Of a stretch of DNA of 64,000 nucleotides, positions 35,227 through 44,720 are shown in pieces. A program made the translations under genes and the position numbers. The DNA is from Dysgonomonas sp. HDW5A (lineage in GTDB: Bacteria > Bacteroidota > Bacteroidia > Bacteroidales > Dysgonomonadaceae). Within the stretch, counting starts at the first letter, position 1. Each line of letters begins with the position of its first letter. Below the pieces are notes generated by a model. It did no database searches. It saw nothing but the letters and a program-made list of their open reading frames with translations, and was not told the DNA's origin. The DNA is taken from NCBI RefSeq assembly GCF_011299555.1, contig NZ_CP049857.1, positions 1,612,001-1,676,000 on the forward strand, given 5' to 3'.

Positions 35227-36303
35227 ATGGATAATCTTCCTCATATATCAGTTATACTTCCGGTTTATAATGCTGAAAAGACACTATCGAAGTGTATTGA
35301 AAGCATTTTAAACCAAGAATTTCTTGATTTTGAATTGATCATAATAAATGATGGCAGTAACGATTTTAGTTTGTCAATTTGTGAAAATTATGCTGCACAA
35401 GATAGCAGGATAAAAATAATTAATAAACAAAACAACGGGGTATCAAGTGCACGCAATCTTGGTTTAGAGAATGTCAGAGGAAAATACATTTGCTTCGTAG
35501 ATGCCGACGATTGGGTTGAAAAGGAATATCTATCGGCTTTTTTCAGAACCAACAAAAACCCTGATAAAGAAATAGTTATTCAAAGCTGTTTTGAAGATAC
35601 GCAAATAGAATCGGCTATAAAATGTTTACTTCCTGACAAACAATATAATCGGGAAAAATTTGCTCGTGCTTTTCTTCAATTACGCATCTTGGGTTATGGT
35701 TATCCTTTTGCAAAACTGTATCAAACGGATGTGATAAATGAGCATAATTTACGGTTTGATACGCATATCCATTTTATAGAAGATCTTCTCTTTTTTCTTA
35801 ATTACATGCAATACATGCAATCGTTGCGTACAGTTTCGGAAGCTCGATATCACTATACAATTCATTCATCCGATGTATCACTCTCCTATTCTCATAATCC
35901 GTATGAATCCGAAATAAAAGCTTATTATGCTGAAAAAGAAATATTAGAAACACTTACTGAAAAATTTAATTTTAGCATTCTCAGTATTTATTATTGGAAA
36001 GCTAATAATGGATTTTTATTTTACAGGGCAATACGGACTATTTATCGTCCGCAGTGGAAAAAACCTTTTTCGGAAAGAATATCTATACTAAAAGAGCAGT
36101 GGAACAGAGAAAATATTTATTGTTTAAAGGCGTATAGCCGGCAATCGCTCAATGAGCAATTGAATAAAATAGCAGTAATGCTATATGTGAAAAAGCATAT
36201 TTATCTGTATGATATGTATATGAACTTTTTTGTTTTTATCAGATACAATCTCCCATTTGTCTGGAAATTATTCAGAAAGAGTATAAAGGCTAAAAAGCAT
36301 TAA
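35227..36303 (+). CDS. Family 2 glycosyltransferase
   Basis: The 358-residue product has the GT-A fold of family 2: ISVILPVYNAEKTLSKCIES at the N-terminus, LIIINDGSNDFS, NNGVSSARNLGLENVRG and the DxD-like FVDADDWVE near 96. The C-terminal half is less conserved. It should transfer a sugar from a nucleotide donor, probably to a surface glycan. Its TAA stop (36301-36303) overlaps the convergent flippase stop (36300-36302). Confidence 0.9.
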   Translation: MDNLPHISVILPVYNAEKTLSKCIESILNQEFLDFELIIINDGSNDFSLSICENYAAQDSRIKIINKQNNGVSSARNLGLENVRGKYICFVDADDWVEKEYLSAFFRTNKNPDKEIVIQSCFEDTQIESAIKCLLPDKQYNREKFARAFLQLRILGYGYPFAKLYQTDVINEHNLRFDTHIHFIEDLLFFLNYMQYMQSLRTVSEARYHYTIHSSDVSLSYSHNPYESEIKAYYAEKEILETLTEKFNFSILSIYYWKANNGFLFYRAIRTIYRPQWKKPFSERISILKEQWNRENIYCLKAYSRQSLNEQLNKIAVMLYVKKHIYLYDMYMNFFVFIRYNLPFVWKLFRKSIKAKKH

Positions 36304-37733
36304 GCAGATTGCCCTGAAATATTCCTACATTTTTGCAACAATGAATTATATCCTATTTTATAAATTTGCAGATAAGACACACCTAAATCTCTTGATACTA
36401 CCAAAGGCCATTTCCAGTTGTGATATACTAATTGCACCATACCCGTCGCCAAAATAATACCATATATTCCCCAATGGAAAACACCCATAAAGAGTGGCGA
36501 AAGTAAGGCTATACTAAATCCCGAAAATAACGACGCGTACAGATAAGGTATTCTGTTTTTGGTAGTTAAAAGTAATAAAGGCAGCACATGATTGACATCG
36601 AGATAATAAACCACAAATAATAGAACCAAAGGAAGTGTGGGTAAAAAATAGGTTTGACTATGAATGAGTTCTAAAATACGATTGCCAAACAACACTATAA
36701 TTAATGCAGCGGAAAGATAAGTAAAAGTCATAATAAAGACACTTTCGCTGAATATTTTGCGAATGTCGTTCTTGCGGTTCTCAATCTGAAATTGAGTAAA
36801 AAGAGGCATATGTGTCTGAAAGTAAAGTTGCGATATACGGCTTATAAACAATATCAATTGCATGGTTAACCCGTATTGACCGACCACCGATAATGGAAGA
36901 AACAGCGAAGCAAAAAAGATATTGCCACGTGTAGTAAAGAATATTGCCAATTCGGCCAATCCCACCTTAGAGGCATTGTATCGTATAATAGGGAGTATGT
37001 TTTGTGAATAGTAGGAGCTTTCTCTCAACAGCGTTTTCAATCCGTTTTTAAAAAAGAAACGATGGGCAAAAATTCTATTTACGATGACAGACAGGCATGT
37101 GGCAATCGAAACCGAAATAATACCATATCCACACATCAAACCAATAACAGTCACAGCAATATATACCGATTTGGTAATAATAATGAGTATATTATTCTCC
37201 TTTATCAGTCCTCTACCCAAAAGTAAAGAGTTATAATAAAGATAGAAAAACTCGATAGATACCGCCACCGAATAAATAAACCAGGCAGTGAGTATATCGT
37301 CAGAATTATTAAGAGATGAAGATATATGCAGAATATAAATTGATCCTAAAACGGTAAGCAAACCCAATATGACAAGTGATGCTGCTCCATAAAAAAGTTT
37401 CATCCCTTTTATTATACTTTTGAGCAAAGCATAATTAGGTCGATCCATTACAGGTGCCGAAGGGTCGATCCCCTCTTTAAGCAGCGTGGTTGCACCGCCA
37501 AAAGCATAAGCTACATTACGGGTAAAGGCACTCTGAAAGCCAAAATCGAGCAGTGCGACAAATGTACCGATAGTGAGGAAAATATACCATATGCCTAAAA
37601 CATCTTGTGGAAGTGTTTTGAGAATAACAGGTAAAATAATAATACCTGCTCCCATATTAAAAAACTGGGCTACATAGCTCCAGATAATATCGGCTTTGGT
37701 TATTATTATTTTATTATGGTTATTTCCGGACAT
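36300..37733 (-). CDS. Polysaccharide flippase (Wzx/MOP-type)
   Basis: The 477-residue product has about twelve hydrophobic segments with the MOP-superfamily pattern: a first cytosolic end then IIWSYVAQFFNMGAGIIILP, a polar loop and paired helices. Such proteins flip lipid-linked oligosaccharides across the inner membrane. It converges with the GT2 gene and is preceded by a methyltransferase gene in the same orientation (45 bp), suggesting a small surface-glycan locus. Confidence 0.85.
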   Translation of the reverse strand: MSGNNHNKIIITKADIIWSYVAQFFNMGAGIIILPVILKTLPQDVLGIWYIFLTIGTFVALLDFGFQSAFTRNVAYAFGGATTLLKEGIDPSAPVMDRPNYALLKSIIKGMKLFYGAASLVILGLLTVLGSIYILHISSSLNNSDDILTAWFIYSVAVSIEFFYLYYNSLLLGRGLIKENNILIIITKSVYIAVTVIGLMCGYGIISVSIATCLSVIVNRIFAHRFFFKNGLKTLLRESSYYSQNILPIIRYNASKVGLAELAIFFTTRGNIFFASLFLPLSVVGQYGLTMQLILFISRISQLYFQTHMPLFTQFQIENRKNDIRKIFSESVFIMTFTYLSAALIIVLFGNRILELIHSQTYFLPTLPLVLLFVVYYLDVNHVLPLLLLTTKNRIPYLYASLFSGFSIALLSPLFMGVFHWGIYGIILATGMVQLVYHNWKWPLVVSRDLGVSYLQIYKIGYNSLLQKCRNISGQSA

Positions 37734-37777
37734 TTTAAATTAAGTAAAAGAGAATATTTAATGATAGTTTTGTAAAC

Positions 37778-38614
37778 TTAAATTTTCTCACTGTCAATAA
37801 CAGCAAAAGGTATGCTTAGTTTAAAGAAACCTTGATCTTCTGCTATCTTATTCATTTTGTTTTCAATGATTTCGAAAATTTCAGCTTGTTTATCTTCGGA
37901 TACAATATTTTTCCAGCTATCTAAAAAAGCAAGTCTTATAAAATAGTACTGCAAGACGGTCGATCCATCGGCAAAAGTATAATTAAATTGATCTTTTATG
38001 ACCTTTTTTACCGAAAATCCGTTTTGTTCGACCAAGCTTACAAGTTCTTCGAGAGGTTTACGCATCCTATAAATGTGATTCCACATAGCATCGATTTCCG
38101 TTTGCATGCCGTATTCTTTCAACACTTCTTCCATTATATCATAAAACTCAATCATGGTTTCACTAAGATTCATGGTTTGAATGAATTGTCCCACACTCTT
38201 CATTATACGTGAACATTCACTCAGTGTTTTATTCAGATCCGAAACGTTATTTAATCCGTTATTGCTCGTTATTAAATCAACCGATCTATCTCCAAGGGGT
38301 ATATTTTCGGCTACACCTCTGATAATTTCTACATTGTCGATTCCATAAAAAGCTATTTTCTTTTCAGCTCTTTTAATAGCTGCTTCCCACGGATCTATCC
38401 CATATACTTTACTCGATTTACCGAATCTCATAGCCAATTCGGTAAGTGGAAAACCTGCTCCGAATCCGATATCAAGAACAGTGCTGTTTTTTCTCATCCT
38501 TACATTTTCGAGTAGTTTCAAACCAAAAGGAGCAGCCCAAAAGGGTAATTCATCGAATAACTCAATTAATTCATCGGAATTAAAATCAAAAGCGGTGACT
38601 AAGTGATCGTTCAT
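37778..38614 (-). CDS. Class I SAM-dependent methyltransferase
   Basis: The 278-residue product has motif I VLDIGFGAGFP (about 45-55), an acidic strand end YGIDPWEAA, and VDLITSNNGLNNV around motif IV. It resembles UbiE/Methyltransf_11 enzymes. The substrate is unknown. It lies 45 bp from the flippase gene, so a role in modifying a glycan or lipid carrier is possible but unproven. Confidence 0.8.
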   Translation of the reverse strand: MNDHLVTAFDFNSDELIELFDELPFWAAPFGLKLLENVRMRKNSTVLDIGFGAGFPLTELAMRFGKSSKVYGIDPWEAAIKRAEKKIAFYGIDNVEIIRGVAENIPLGDRSVDLITSNNGLNNVSDLNKTLSECSRIMKSVGQFIQTMNLSETMIEFYDIMEEVLKEYGMQTEIDAMWNHIYRMRKPLEELVSLVEQNGFSVKKVIKDQFNYTFADGSTVLQYYFIRLAFLDSWKNIVSEDKQAEIFEIIENKMNKIAEDQGFFKLSIPFAVIDSEKI

Positions 38615-38692
38615 AATCTGTGAAGTTTAGTAAATATTTATTGTTGTATTTTTCATTTACAAACCAAAAAAATAACAAATCTCAACTATTTT

Positions 38693-38790
38693 ACGGTCTC
38701 AGACGTATTTATTGTCCATCCAAGTATAAAAACAATTGGTAATTATAGCTTTAAAATGCAATATTAAATACTTTCTGCTACTTGAAATAT
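38693..38790 (+). repeat. Intergenic repeat copy I (near full length)
   Basis: ACGGTCTCAGACGTATTTAT, then TGTCCATCCAAGTATAAAAA, then TAGCTTTAAAATGCAATATT and AAATACTTTCTGCTACTTG. Confidence 0.8.
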
Positions 38791-38827
38791 GAGTCTTTTC
38801 AAAAGTAGATAAATATTACAAATATCG

Positions 38828-38835
38828 TATCTTTG
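38828..38835 (+). promoter_or_regulatory. -7 promoter element for the gene at 38931
   Basis: TATCTTTG fits TAnnTTTG about 95 bp before the ATG. Confidence 0.5.
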
Positions 38836-38930
38836 CCTTGATATTAAGTACTATGTACTATCTATTTATTGCATTTTAGATTCAGTTTTAAATGCTGTAC
38901 TTAGATATTTTACTAAAAAAACTCCACTTT

Positions 38931-39830
38931 ATGCTTCTTTTAGAACCTCAGCACTGGACAGATTATGAGTTAATAGATTCGGGTAATTATGAAAAACTCG
39001 AACGATTCGGAAAACACATCCTGGTACGACCCGAACCTCAGGCAGTATGGCAAAAATCGCTGCCGGAAAAAGAATGGGAAGACATGGCTGATGCTATTTT
39101 CAGACGCGAAAAGGGAAAATCGTCACAGGATGGTAGCGAAAGGGGAGAATGGATTCAGAAAAAAGGAATGCCCGATCAGTGGTTTATTAACTATGATTAT
39201 AAGGATATGCACCTTAAATTTCGTTTAGGCCTTACTTCTTTTAAACATGTAGGTATATTTCCCGAACAAGCCGAAAACTGGAATTTTATTTATGATACCA
39301 TCAAAAGCTTCGATGTAAGTGAACCCAAAGTATTGAACCTCTTTGCTTATACAGGAGGTGCTTCTATTGCTGCGAAAAGTGCAGGAGCTGATGTTACCCA
39401 TGTAGATTCTGTTAAACAGGTTATTACATGGTCACGCGAAAATATGGAGGCTTCGAATCTCGATAATATCAGATGGATTGTCGAAGATGCTCTCAAATTT
39501 TGCAGACGTGAAATAAAACGAGGCAAAAAATACAACGGTATTATTCTCGATCCTCCTGCTTATGGTCGTGGTCCTGATGGCGAACGATGGATTCTGGAAG
39601 AAAACATAGCAGAACTGATGTCGATCTGCCATGAATTACTAGAGAACGAAAATTCATTTCTTATACTTAATCTCTATTCGATGGGATTTTCGCCGGTCAT
39701 AGCTGAAAACTTAATTAAAAATTACTTTCCTGCTATCAAATCATATCAATATGGAGAACTTTTAATACCCGAAAAATCGGGGAAAAGATTACCTCTAAGC
39801 ATTTTTATTAGATTCAATAAAATAAAATAA
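38931..39830 (+). CDS. Class I SAM-dependent RNA methyltransferase (RlmI/RlmK-like)
   Basis: The start is taken at 38931 (MLLLEPQHWTDYELIDSGNY, 299 residues); the upstream extension from 38892 is not typical. It contains VLNLFAYTGGASIAAKSAGA (motif I), DSVKQVITWSREN and ILDPPAYGRGPDG (catalytic motif), as in 23S rRNA cytosine methyltransferases. It lacks the N-terminal PUA domain usual in RlmI, having instead an N-terminal beta region. Which base it modifies is not visible. Confidence 0.8.
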   Translation: MLLLEPQHWTDYELIDSGNYEKLERFGKHILVRPEPQAVWQKSLPEKEWEDMADAIFRREKGKSSQDGSERGEWIQKKGMPDQWFINYDYKDMHLKFRLGLTSFKHVGIFPEQAENWNFIYDTIKSFDVSEPKVLNLFAYTGGASIAAKSAGADVTHVDSVKQVITWSRENMEASNLDNIRWIVEDALKFCRREIKRGKKYNGIILDPPAYGRGPDGERWILEENIAELMSICHELLENENSFLILNLYSMGFSPVIAENLIKNYFPAIKSYQYGELLIPEKSGKRLPLSIFIRFNKIK

Positions 39831-39833
39831 AAT

Positions 39834-39930
39834 AAGTTAGCAGAATTATTTATTATTCAGGTAAGCAAAACAGCTATAAATTGTTATAGTCTTAAAACGC
39901 TCATTAAATACGTTCTTTTACTTAAAATAA
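39834..39930 (+). repeat. Intergenic repeat copy J
   Basis: AAGTTAGCAGAATTATTTAT with a worn stem, then GTTATAGTCTTAAAACGCTC and ATTAAATACGTTCTTTTACT. Confidence 0.65.
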
Positions 39931-39935
39931 ACATT

Positions 39936-40460
39936 ATGAAAAAGTCTGTTTTTATATTCACATTTATATTTGTGTTTGTGATGGGATTTGCACAAACAAA
40001 TACTACTCCTAAATACAATGTTCCTGAAGAATACTCTTTTTTGTTACGGGAAGACTACAATAAGTATGAACCTGAAATAAAGGAAGCTATAGACTGGTAT
40101 TTATGGCGTTCGATGGGTATGGACAATGATAAAAGGCAAAATGCTGCAACTTTTTTCATGCAATGGCTTGTCGGCAGTCCGGCTGTGACAGTAGAAGTAG
40201 ATACTAAAGTGGTGAATTTCGTAGATACTAATCCACAATTATTGATACCGTTTAGTATGGGATGGAGTAAGTATGCCATAGAAAATGAGAATGCAGACCG
40301 TATTAAGGCTTCTGCAGCAGGAATAGAAGCTGCTGTTGCTTATTATAATAAAAACAGAGCCTTTATGAACAAAGATGCTAATATAGAAAAGTACGAAAAA
40401 ATGATAAAGAATAAGAAGCTTGAAAACTATATAAGTAAAAACCTTCCTCCTAAAAAATAA
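39936..40460 (+). CDS. Hypothetical exported protein
   Basis: The 174-residue product has a signal peptide (about 1-20, GFAQTN). The mature part is mostly helical, with AIDWYLWRSMG and FFMQWLVGSPA. I do not recognise a family. It lies immediately left of the proposed origin and begins right after repeat copy J. Confidence 0.65.
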   Translation: MKKSVFIFTFIFVFVMGFAQTNTTPKYNVPEEYSFLLREDYNKYEPEIKEAIDWYLWRSMGMDNDKRQNAATFFMQWLVGSPAVTVEVDTKVVNFVDTNPQLLIPFSMGWSKYAIENENADRIKASAAGIEAAVAYYNKNRAFMNKDANIEKYEKMIKNKKLENYISKNLPPKK

Positions 40461-40934
40461 AAGAGAAAAAGAATGCTTGTCAATAAAGTGTTGATAACTG
40501 TTGATAATTTTCTGAAAAATAAAGTTGCAAAGTTGATAGCTCTAATAGTATATAAGATATTCATGAAATACAAAATTATTAAGCATAAATCTTTGTTTTT
40601 AATATCATACAGTTATCAACAACTATTAACAATGTGAATAAATAAAACTTTTAAACACTCATAGTTATCAACACCCGTTTAATAAAGTCTATAACAGTCA
40701 GAAAACCATACTATATGAGTATGCTAAAAAATGTTGATAAATGTATATAAGTCTGCATAAATTTAATAGTAACTTAAAAAGCAAGAAAAATACGAAATAC
40801 TAATAAACAGTTTCAACAGGCTATTATTACTACCATATTAGTTTTTAGTTTAAAGAAGAATAAATAATACATAATACAATTGTTGATAACCCATTTTTGG
40901 ATAACTGTAGATTTTTAAGTAAATTCATCTATTT
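40461..40934. other. Candidate replication origin (oriC)
   Basis: A very AT-rich, gene-free region holds six exact TGTTGATAA 9-mers: + at 40489-40497, 40499-40507, 40732-40740 and 40881-40889; - at 40613-40621 and 40665-40673. Each is one mismatch from the DnaA box TGTGGATAA. A near match TTTGGATAA lies at 40896-40904. The first two are spaced 10 bp apart, in helical phase. AT-rich runs between boxes could be the unwinding element. GC-skew change and parS sites at 61 kb support the call. Confidence 0.6.
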
Positions 40935-41040
40935 AAGTTTTCAGAACTATTTATTACTTGGATATGCAAAATAGTCGTAGATAGTTATACCTTTATAAAA
41001 GGTGTCGTACATAAATTTTCTTTTACTTATTATTACTTGT
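40935..41040 (+). repeat. Intergenic repeat copy K
   Basis: AAGTTTTCAGAACTATTTAT, then TACTTGGATATGC, then GATAGTTATACCTTTATAAA and the TTTTCTTTTACTTA tail. It borders the oriC candidate. Confidence 0.7.
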
Positions 41041-41072
41041 ATTTATTCAATGAATAAAAGGTCTCGGACCTT
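41041..41072 (-). repeat. Intergenic repeat copy T, facing copy K
   Basis: Minus strand: AAGGTCCGAGACCTTTTATT; hairpin 12-25 bp before the phosphatase start. Confidence 0.6.
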
Positions 41073-41083
41073 ACTATATAATT

Positions 41084-42133
41084 ATGAAAAAAATTATTTT
41101 AAGTTTATTAGTTATGGGATCGGTTATGATCTCATGTAAAGATTCAAATATGAAAATAGATAAAGCTCAGTATTCGGGTAAAGATGTATCGGGTGAAGCA
41201 TCTATCATAAGAAATAAAGAAACTAAATCTGCCGAATTGCATATACAATCGTCAGGTAAATGGATATTGTATGCCGGAAGTTCGGTAGAAGATATAGATT
41301 TTTCGAAACCTGTAGCAGAAGGGGAGGGTAGCGGTACTTTTTCTTTGAATGTACCTGATAGTATCCGGACTTATTTTCAATTGGTAACTCCCGAAGGTAA
41401 AGCCATTCTGGCCGAACGCCATCTACCTATGACAGGAGGATATAATTTCAGGGACTTGGGAGGTATTAAAACTTCAGACGGAAAATATATAAAGTGGGGT
41501 AAGATATTCAGGTCAGATGATCTACATACCTTGACAGATGATGATCTTAACTATTTGTCAAGTATTTCTTTGGTTTCGATAGTAGACTTCAGATCGCCTG
41601 ACGAAATTAAACGTTCTCCCGATAGATTGCCTGCTTCTGTTAAAACGGATTATGCTTATTCTATTACACCCGGTAATTTATTAGCAGCTAAAAGTTTAAC
41701 CGATCTTAAAGAATCGCAAATGGATAGTGCTATGATGGAAATGAATGTATTGTTGGTAAGCGATACATCTTGTGTAAACAAATATAAAGATTTTTTCACC
41801 TTGTTACAAGAGGAAAAAGATGTTCCTTTGATGTTTCATTGTTCGGCGGGTAAAGACAGAACCGGAATGGGAGCTGCTCTGGTATTATTTGCTCTGGGGG
41901 TAGATGAAAATACGATTATTGATGATTATTTGTCTTCTAATACTTATCTTGGCGACAAATATGCTCAATACATAGCTCAGAATCCTAATTTGAAACCTTT
42001 GTTTCAAGTTAAAAAGGATTTTTTGATGGCAGGTATAGATCAGATAAAAAAAGATCATGGTTCAGTCGAAAATTATTTGACTGATGTTTTAGGAGTAGAT
42101 ATCCAAAAATTCAGAGAAAAGTATCTCTATTAG
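41084..42133 (+). CDS. Tyrosine-protein phosphatase-family lipoprotein (intact active site)
   Basis: The 349-residue product has a lipobox (VMISCKDS, Cys18), an N-terminal beta domain and a phosphatase domain (about 125-340) with NFRDLGGIKT, IFRSDDLHTL and VDFRSPDEI. The P-loop FHCSAGKDRTG is intact with Cys253 and Arg259. It should dephosphorylate phosphotyrosine or another phosphate ester in the envelope. It is a paralogue of the gene at 15961, whose catalytic Cys is Gly. Confidence 0.9.
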   Translation: MKKIILSLLVMGSVMISCKDSNMKIDKAQYSGKDVSGEASIIRNKETKSAELHIQSSGKWILYAGSSVEDIDFSKPVAEGEGSGTFSLNVPDSIRTYFQLVTPEGKAILAERHLPMTGGYNFRDLGGIKTSDGKYIKWGKIFRSDDLHTLTDDDLNYLSSISLVSIVDFRSPDEIKRSPDRLPASVKTDYAYSITPGNLLAAKSLTDLKESQMDSAMMEMNVLLVSDTSCVNKYKDFFTLLQEEKDVPLMFHCSAGKDRTGMGAALVLFALGVDENTIIDDYLSSNTYLGDKYAQYIAQNPNLKPLFQVKKDFLMAGIDQIKKDHGSVENYLTDVLGVDIQKFREKYLY

Positions 42134-42149
42134 AATTTTCTATTGTATT

Positions 42150-42228
42150 GGCTTAAACCTCTAAATTTTAAATTAGATATTTTGTTGACTGTTGTTTTAG
42201 GTAATCAGCAACAAAGGTTTGCGGTCTT
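42150..42228 (-). repeat. Possible degenerate intergenic repeat copy V
   Basis: Minus strand: AAGACCGCAAACCTTTGTTG, followed by sequence only partly like the family. Confidence 0.35.
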
Positions 42229-42255
42229 TATTTAAGGGTAAAAGATTTTTTAATA

Positions 42256-42750
42256 ATGTTATCTATGAATTTTTATAAAAGAATTGTTACTTTAAGTATA
42301 GTACTTATTGTATATGTCAATTTTGCTTACTGTCAGTCTAAGAGCGAAATTGAAGATTTATTGATAGAGGTTTCTAAGGTACCGGATTCTAAAGATATAA
42401 TTAAAAATCAGTCTGCCTTGAAAATTTCTGATTATCACGATGAAGCATTGAATATATTGCCTGATTTTTTTACGGATGATACAAAAACCAATGTTTATTC
42501 GAAATGCTTAAAACGAAAGTTAACAAAGGGTGAATTGGCTATTATTTTATGTGATAGAATAGAAATTATACCTTATTTCGAACTGATAAATATGCAAAAT
42601 TTTACTCTTTTGTTTTGTAAAGACAACCCCAATTTTGTAGAACCTTATTTAGATATTATAAAGAAACAATCTCCTGCAAAATTCAGGGATAAATATGTAC
42701 AATGGCTTCACAGTGATAAGCGCAGCAGCACCAAAATTTATAATTACTGA
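42256..42750 (+). CDS. Hypothetical exported protein
   Basis: The 164-residue product has a hydrophobic N-terminus (about 8-26) ending AYCQSK, probably a signal peptide. The rest looks helical and polar, with LSDYHDEALNI-like segments. I do not recognise a family. Starts at 42256 or the ATG three codons later (42265) are both possible. Confidence 0.6.
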   Translation: MLSMNFYKRIVTLSIVLIVYVNFAYCQSKSEIEDLLIEVSKVPDSKDIIKNQSALKISDYHDEALNILPDFFTDDTKTNVYSKCLKRKLTKGELAIILCDRIEIIPYFELINMQNFTLLFCKDNPNFVEPYLDIIKKQSPAKFRDKYVQWLHSDKRSSTKIYNY

Positions 42751-43064
42751 ATTGGTTTGAAAGAGGTCTGTTTTATCTATAAAGTAAAAGGCCGGAACAG
42801 TATGATTGAAGACATAAAAAGTGTGTGTAACTTTTGTCACTTTTGTAATCTTTTTATATCTTAACTATTGATAATCAACTGTTTTTGAAAGTGACAAAAA
42901 ATGTACAGAAAGTACAAGAAAGTGTGAGTTTTTTGTACTGTTTTGTCACCTTTGTAAAGTAGAATGTAAGTTTATTGAAGGAAAGTAAGTAAAAGTACAC
43001 ATTATTAGTTTGTATAATTTGACTATCTTTGCATCCTTGAAAATTAAAAAATTAAAATAAAATA
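42751..43064. other. Gene-free region with clustered 10-bp-phased TTTTGT/ACAAAA motifs
   Basis: GTAACTTTTGTCAC (42827-42840) is followed at once by a second ACTTTTGT. At 42888-42958 inverted arms (GTGACAAAAAATGTACAG versus TTTTGTACTGTTTTGTCAC) recur at about 10-bp spacing. The ychF -7 element (TATCTTTG, 43024-43031) follows. Confidence 0.5.
43024..43031 (+). promoter_or_regulatory. -7 promoter element for ychF
   Basis: TATCTTTG fits TAnnTTTG 34 bp before the ATG. Confidence 0.6.
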
Positions 43065-44168
43065 ATGGCTCTACAATGTGGTATAGTGGGACTTCCTAAT
43101 GTAGGAAAATCGACCCTTTTCAATTGTTTATCGAACGCAAAAGCCCAATCGGCTAATTTTCCTTTTTGTACAATCGAACCTAATGTGGGAGTGATTACTG
43201 TTCCTGATGAACGTTTGAACAAATTAGCAGAATTGGTTAAACCAAACCGTATTTTACCCACAACTGTAGAAATTGTAGATATTGCAGGATTAGTTAAAGG
43301 AGCCAGTAAAGGTGAAGGACTTGGAAACAAGTTTTTGGCGAATATACGTGAAACAGATGCCATACTTCATGTATTGCGTTGTTTTGATGATGATAATATT
43401 ACTCACGTAGACGGAACTGTAAATCCTGTTCGTGATAAAGAAATAATTGATACCGAATTGCAGTTGAAAGATTTGGAAACTGTGACAGCTCGTATTCAAA
43501 AAGTAGAAAAACAAGCTAAAACGGGCGGTGATAAGGATGCTAAACGCATGTATGACATTCTTATCCAGTTCAAAGAAGCTTTGGAACAAGGAAAATCAGC
43601 TCGTACCGTTCAGTTTGATAATAAAGAAGACGAAAAGGCTGCTAAAGAATTATACTTGCTTACTTACAAACCTGTAATGTATGTTTGTAATGTGGATGAA
43701 GCAAGTGCAGTTTCGGGAAATAAATATGTAGAACAAGTACGCGATTCGATACAAGAAGAGAATGCACAAATACTTGTGGTAGCTGCTAAGATAGAATCTG
43801 AAATAGCTGAATTTGAATCGTACGAAGAGCGTGAAATGTTTCTTTCTGAAATTGGTCTCGAAGAATCGGGGGTTGCACGTCTTATAAAGGCCGCTTATCA
43901 ACTTTTAGGTCTTCAGACTTACTTCACCTGCGGAGTGCAGGAAGTTCGTGCCTGGACGTTTATTAAAGGTTATAAAGCACCGCAATGTGCTGGTGTTATA
44001 CATACCGATTTCGAAAAAGGTTTTATCCGTGCCGAAGTTATCAAATACGAAGATTTTATTGCTTTGGGTTCTGAGTCTGCCGTTAAAGAAGCAGGTAAAA
44101 TGAGCGTAGAGGGTAAAGAATATGTGGCTCAGGATGGCGATATTATGCATTTTAGATTTAATGTATAA
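43065..44168 (+). CDS. ychF: YchF/OLA1-type ATPase
   Basis: The 367-residue product has GLPNVGKSTLFN (P-loop), DIAGLVKGAS and a TGS-like C-terminal domain ending AQDGDIMHFRFNV. The guanine-specificity motif NKxD is replaced by NVDE, as in YchF, which prefers ATP. It binds ribosomes and modulates stress responses. Codon choice and strong promoter suggest high expression. Confidence 0.96.
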   Translation: MALQCGIVGLPNVGKSTLFNCLSNAKAQSANFPFCTIEPNVGVITVPDERLNKLAELVKPNRILPTTVEIVDIAGLVKGASKGEGLGNKFLANIRETDAILHVLRCFDDDNITHVDGTVNPVRDKEIIDTELQLKDLETVTARIQKVEKQAKTGGDKDAKRMYDILIQFKEALEQGKSARTVQFDNKEDEKAAKELYLLTYKPVMYVCNVDEASAVSGNKYVEQVRDSIQEENAQILVVAAKIESEIAEFESYEEREMFLSEIGLEESGVARLIKAAYQLLGLQTYFTCGVQEVRAWTFIKGYKAPQCAGVIHTDFEKGFIRAEVIKYEDFIALGSESAVKEAGKMSVEGKEYVAQDGDIMHFRFNV

Positions 44169-44229
44169 AAAATCTATGCTTATTTCAAATCTTATTATAT
44201 ATTAGCATGAAATTTAAATCGTTCATGCT

Positions 44230-44643
44230 ATGAAAGTAATATTTGTATTGGCTGTATTTTGTTTATTATTAACAGGTTGTGATTATACTTATGATTATAC
44301 CTATGAGATAACGAATTTTACCAACGAAGTGATTACTGTCAAAACCGTTAAAAGAAACAATAGTTGGTCGTTGTATATAAAAGATTCTATATTTGAGATA
44401 AAACCGAATGAAACAAAGATTATTATAACCGATGATGGTGGGATATGTGGTAGAAATTATACTCCGCCTTGTGAATATAAATCTACGGATTCTATACCAC
44501 CGTCTTATATAAAGTTTGATATTTTGGTAGGTGAAAATATACTTTCAAAGAAGTTTAGATTGTTTGAATACTGGACTTACAAGACAGATGAACGTAGCGG
44601 CACATATAACTTACAGATTAATAATTCTTTGTTAACAGAATAA
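44230..44643 (+). CDS. Hypothetical lipoprotein
   Basis: The 137-residue product has a lipobox (LLTGCDYTY, Cys17) and a single beta-rich domain (about 25-135), with ITNFTNEVITV and KPNETKIIIT. I do not recognise a family. It lies 61 bp after ychF and 77 bp before the M48 gene. Confidence 0.6.
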   Translation: MKVIFVLAVFCLLLTGCDYTYDYTYEITNFTNEVITVKTVKRNNSWSLYIKDSIFEIKPNETKIIITDDGGICGRNYTPPCEYKSTDSIPPSYIKFDILVGENILSKKFRLFEYWTYKTDERSGTYNLQINNSLLTE

Positions 44644-44720
44644 ATAAATATTAATGAATAAAAAAAGTTTCATTTAGTTTTAGTTACACACTAAAGAATA
44701 TCACTAATTAAAATAAATGT

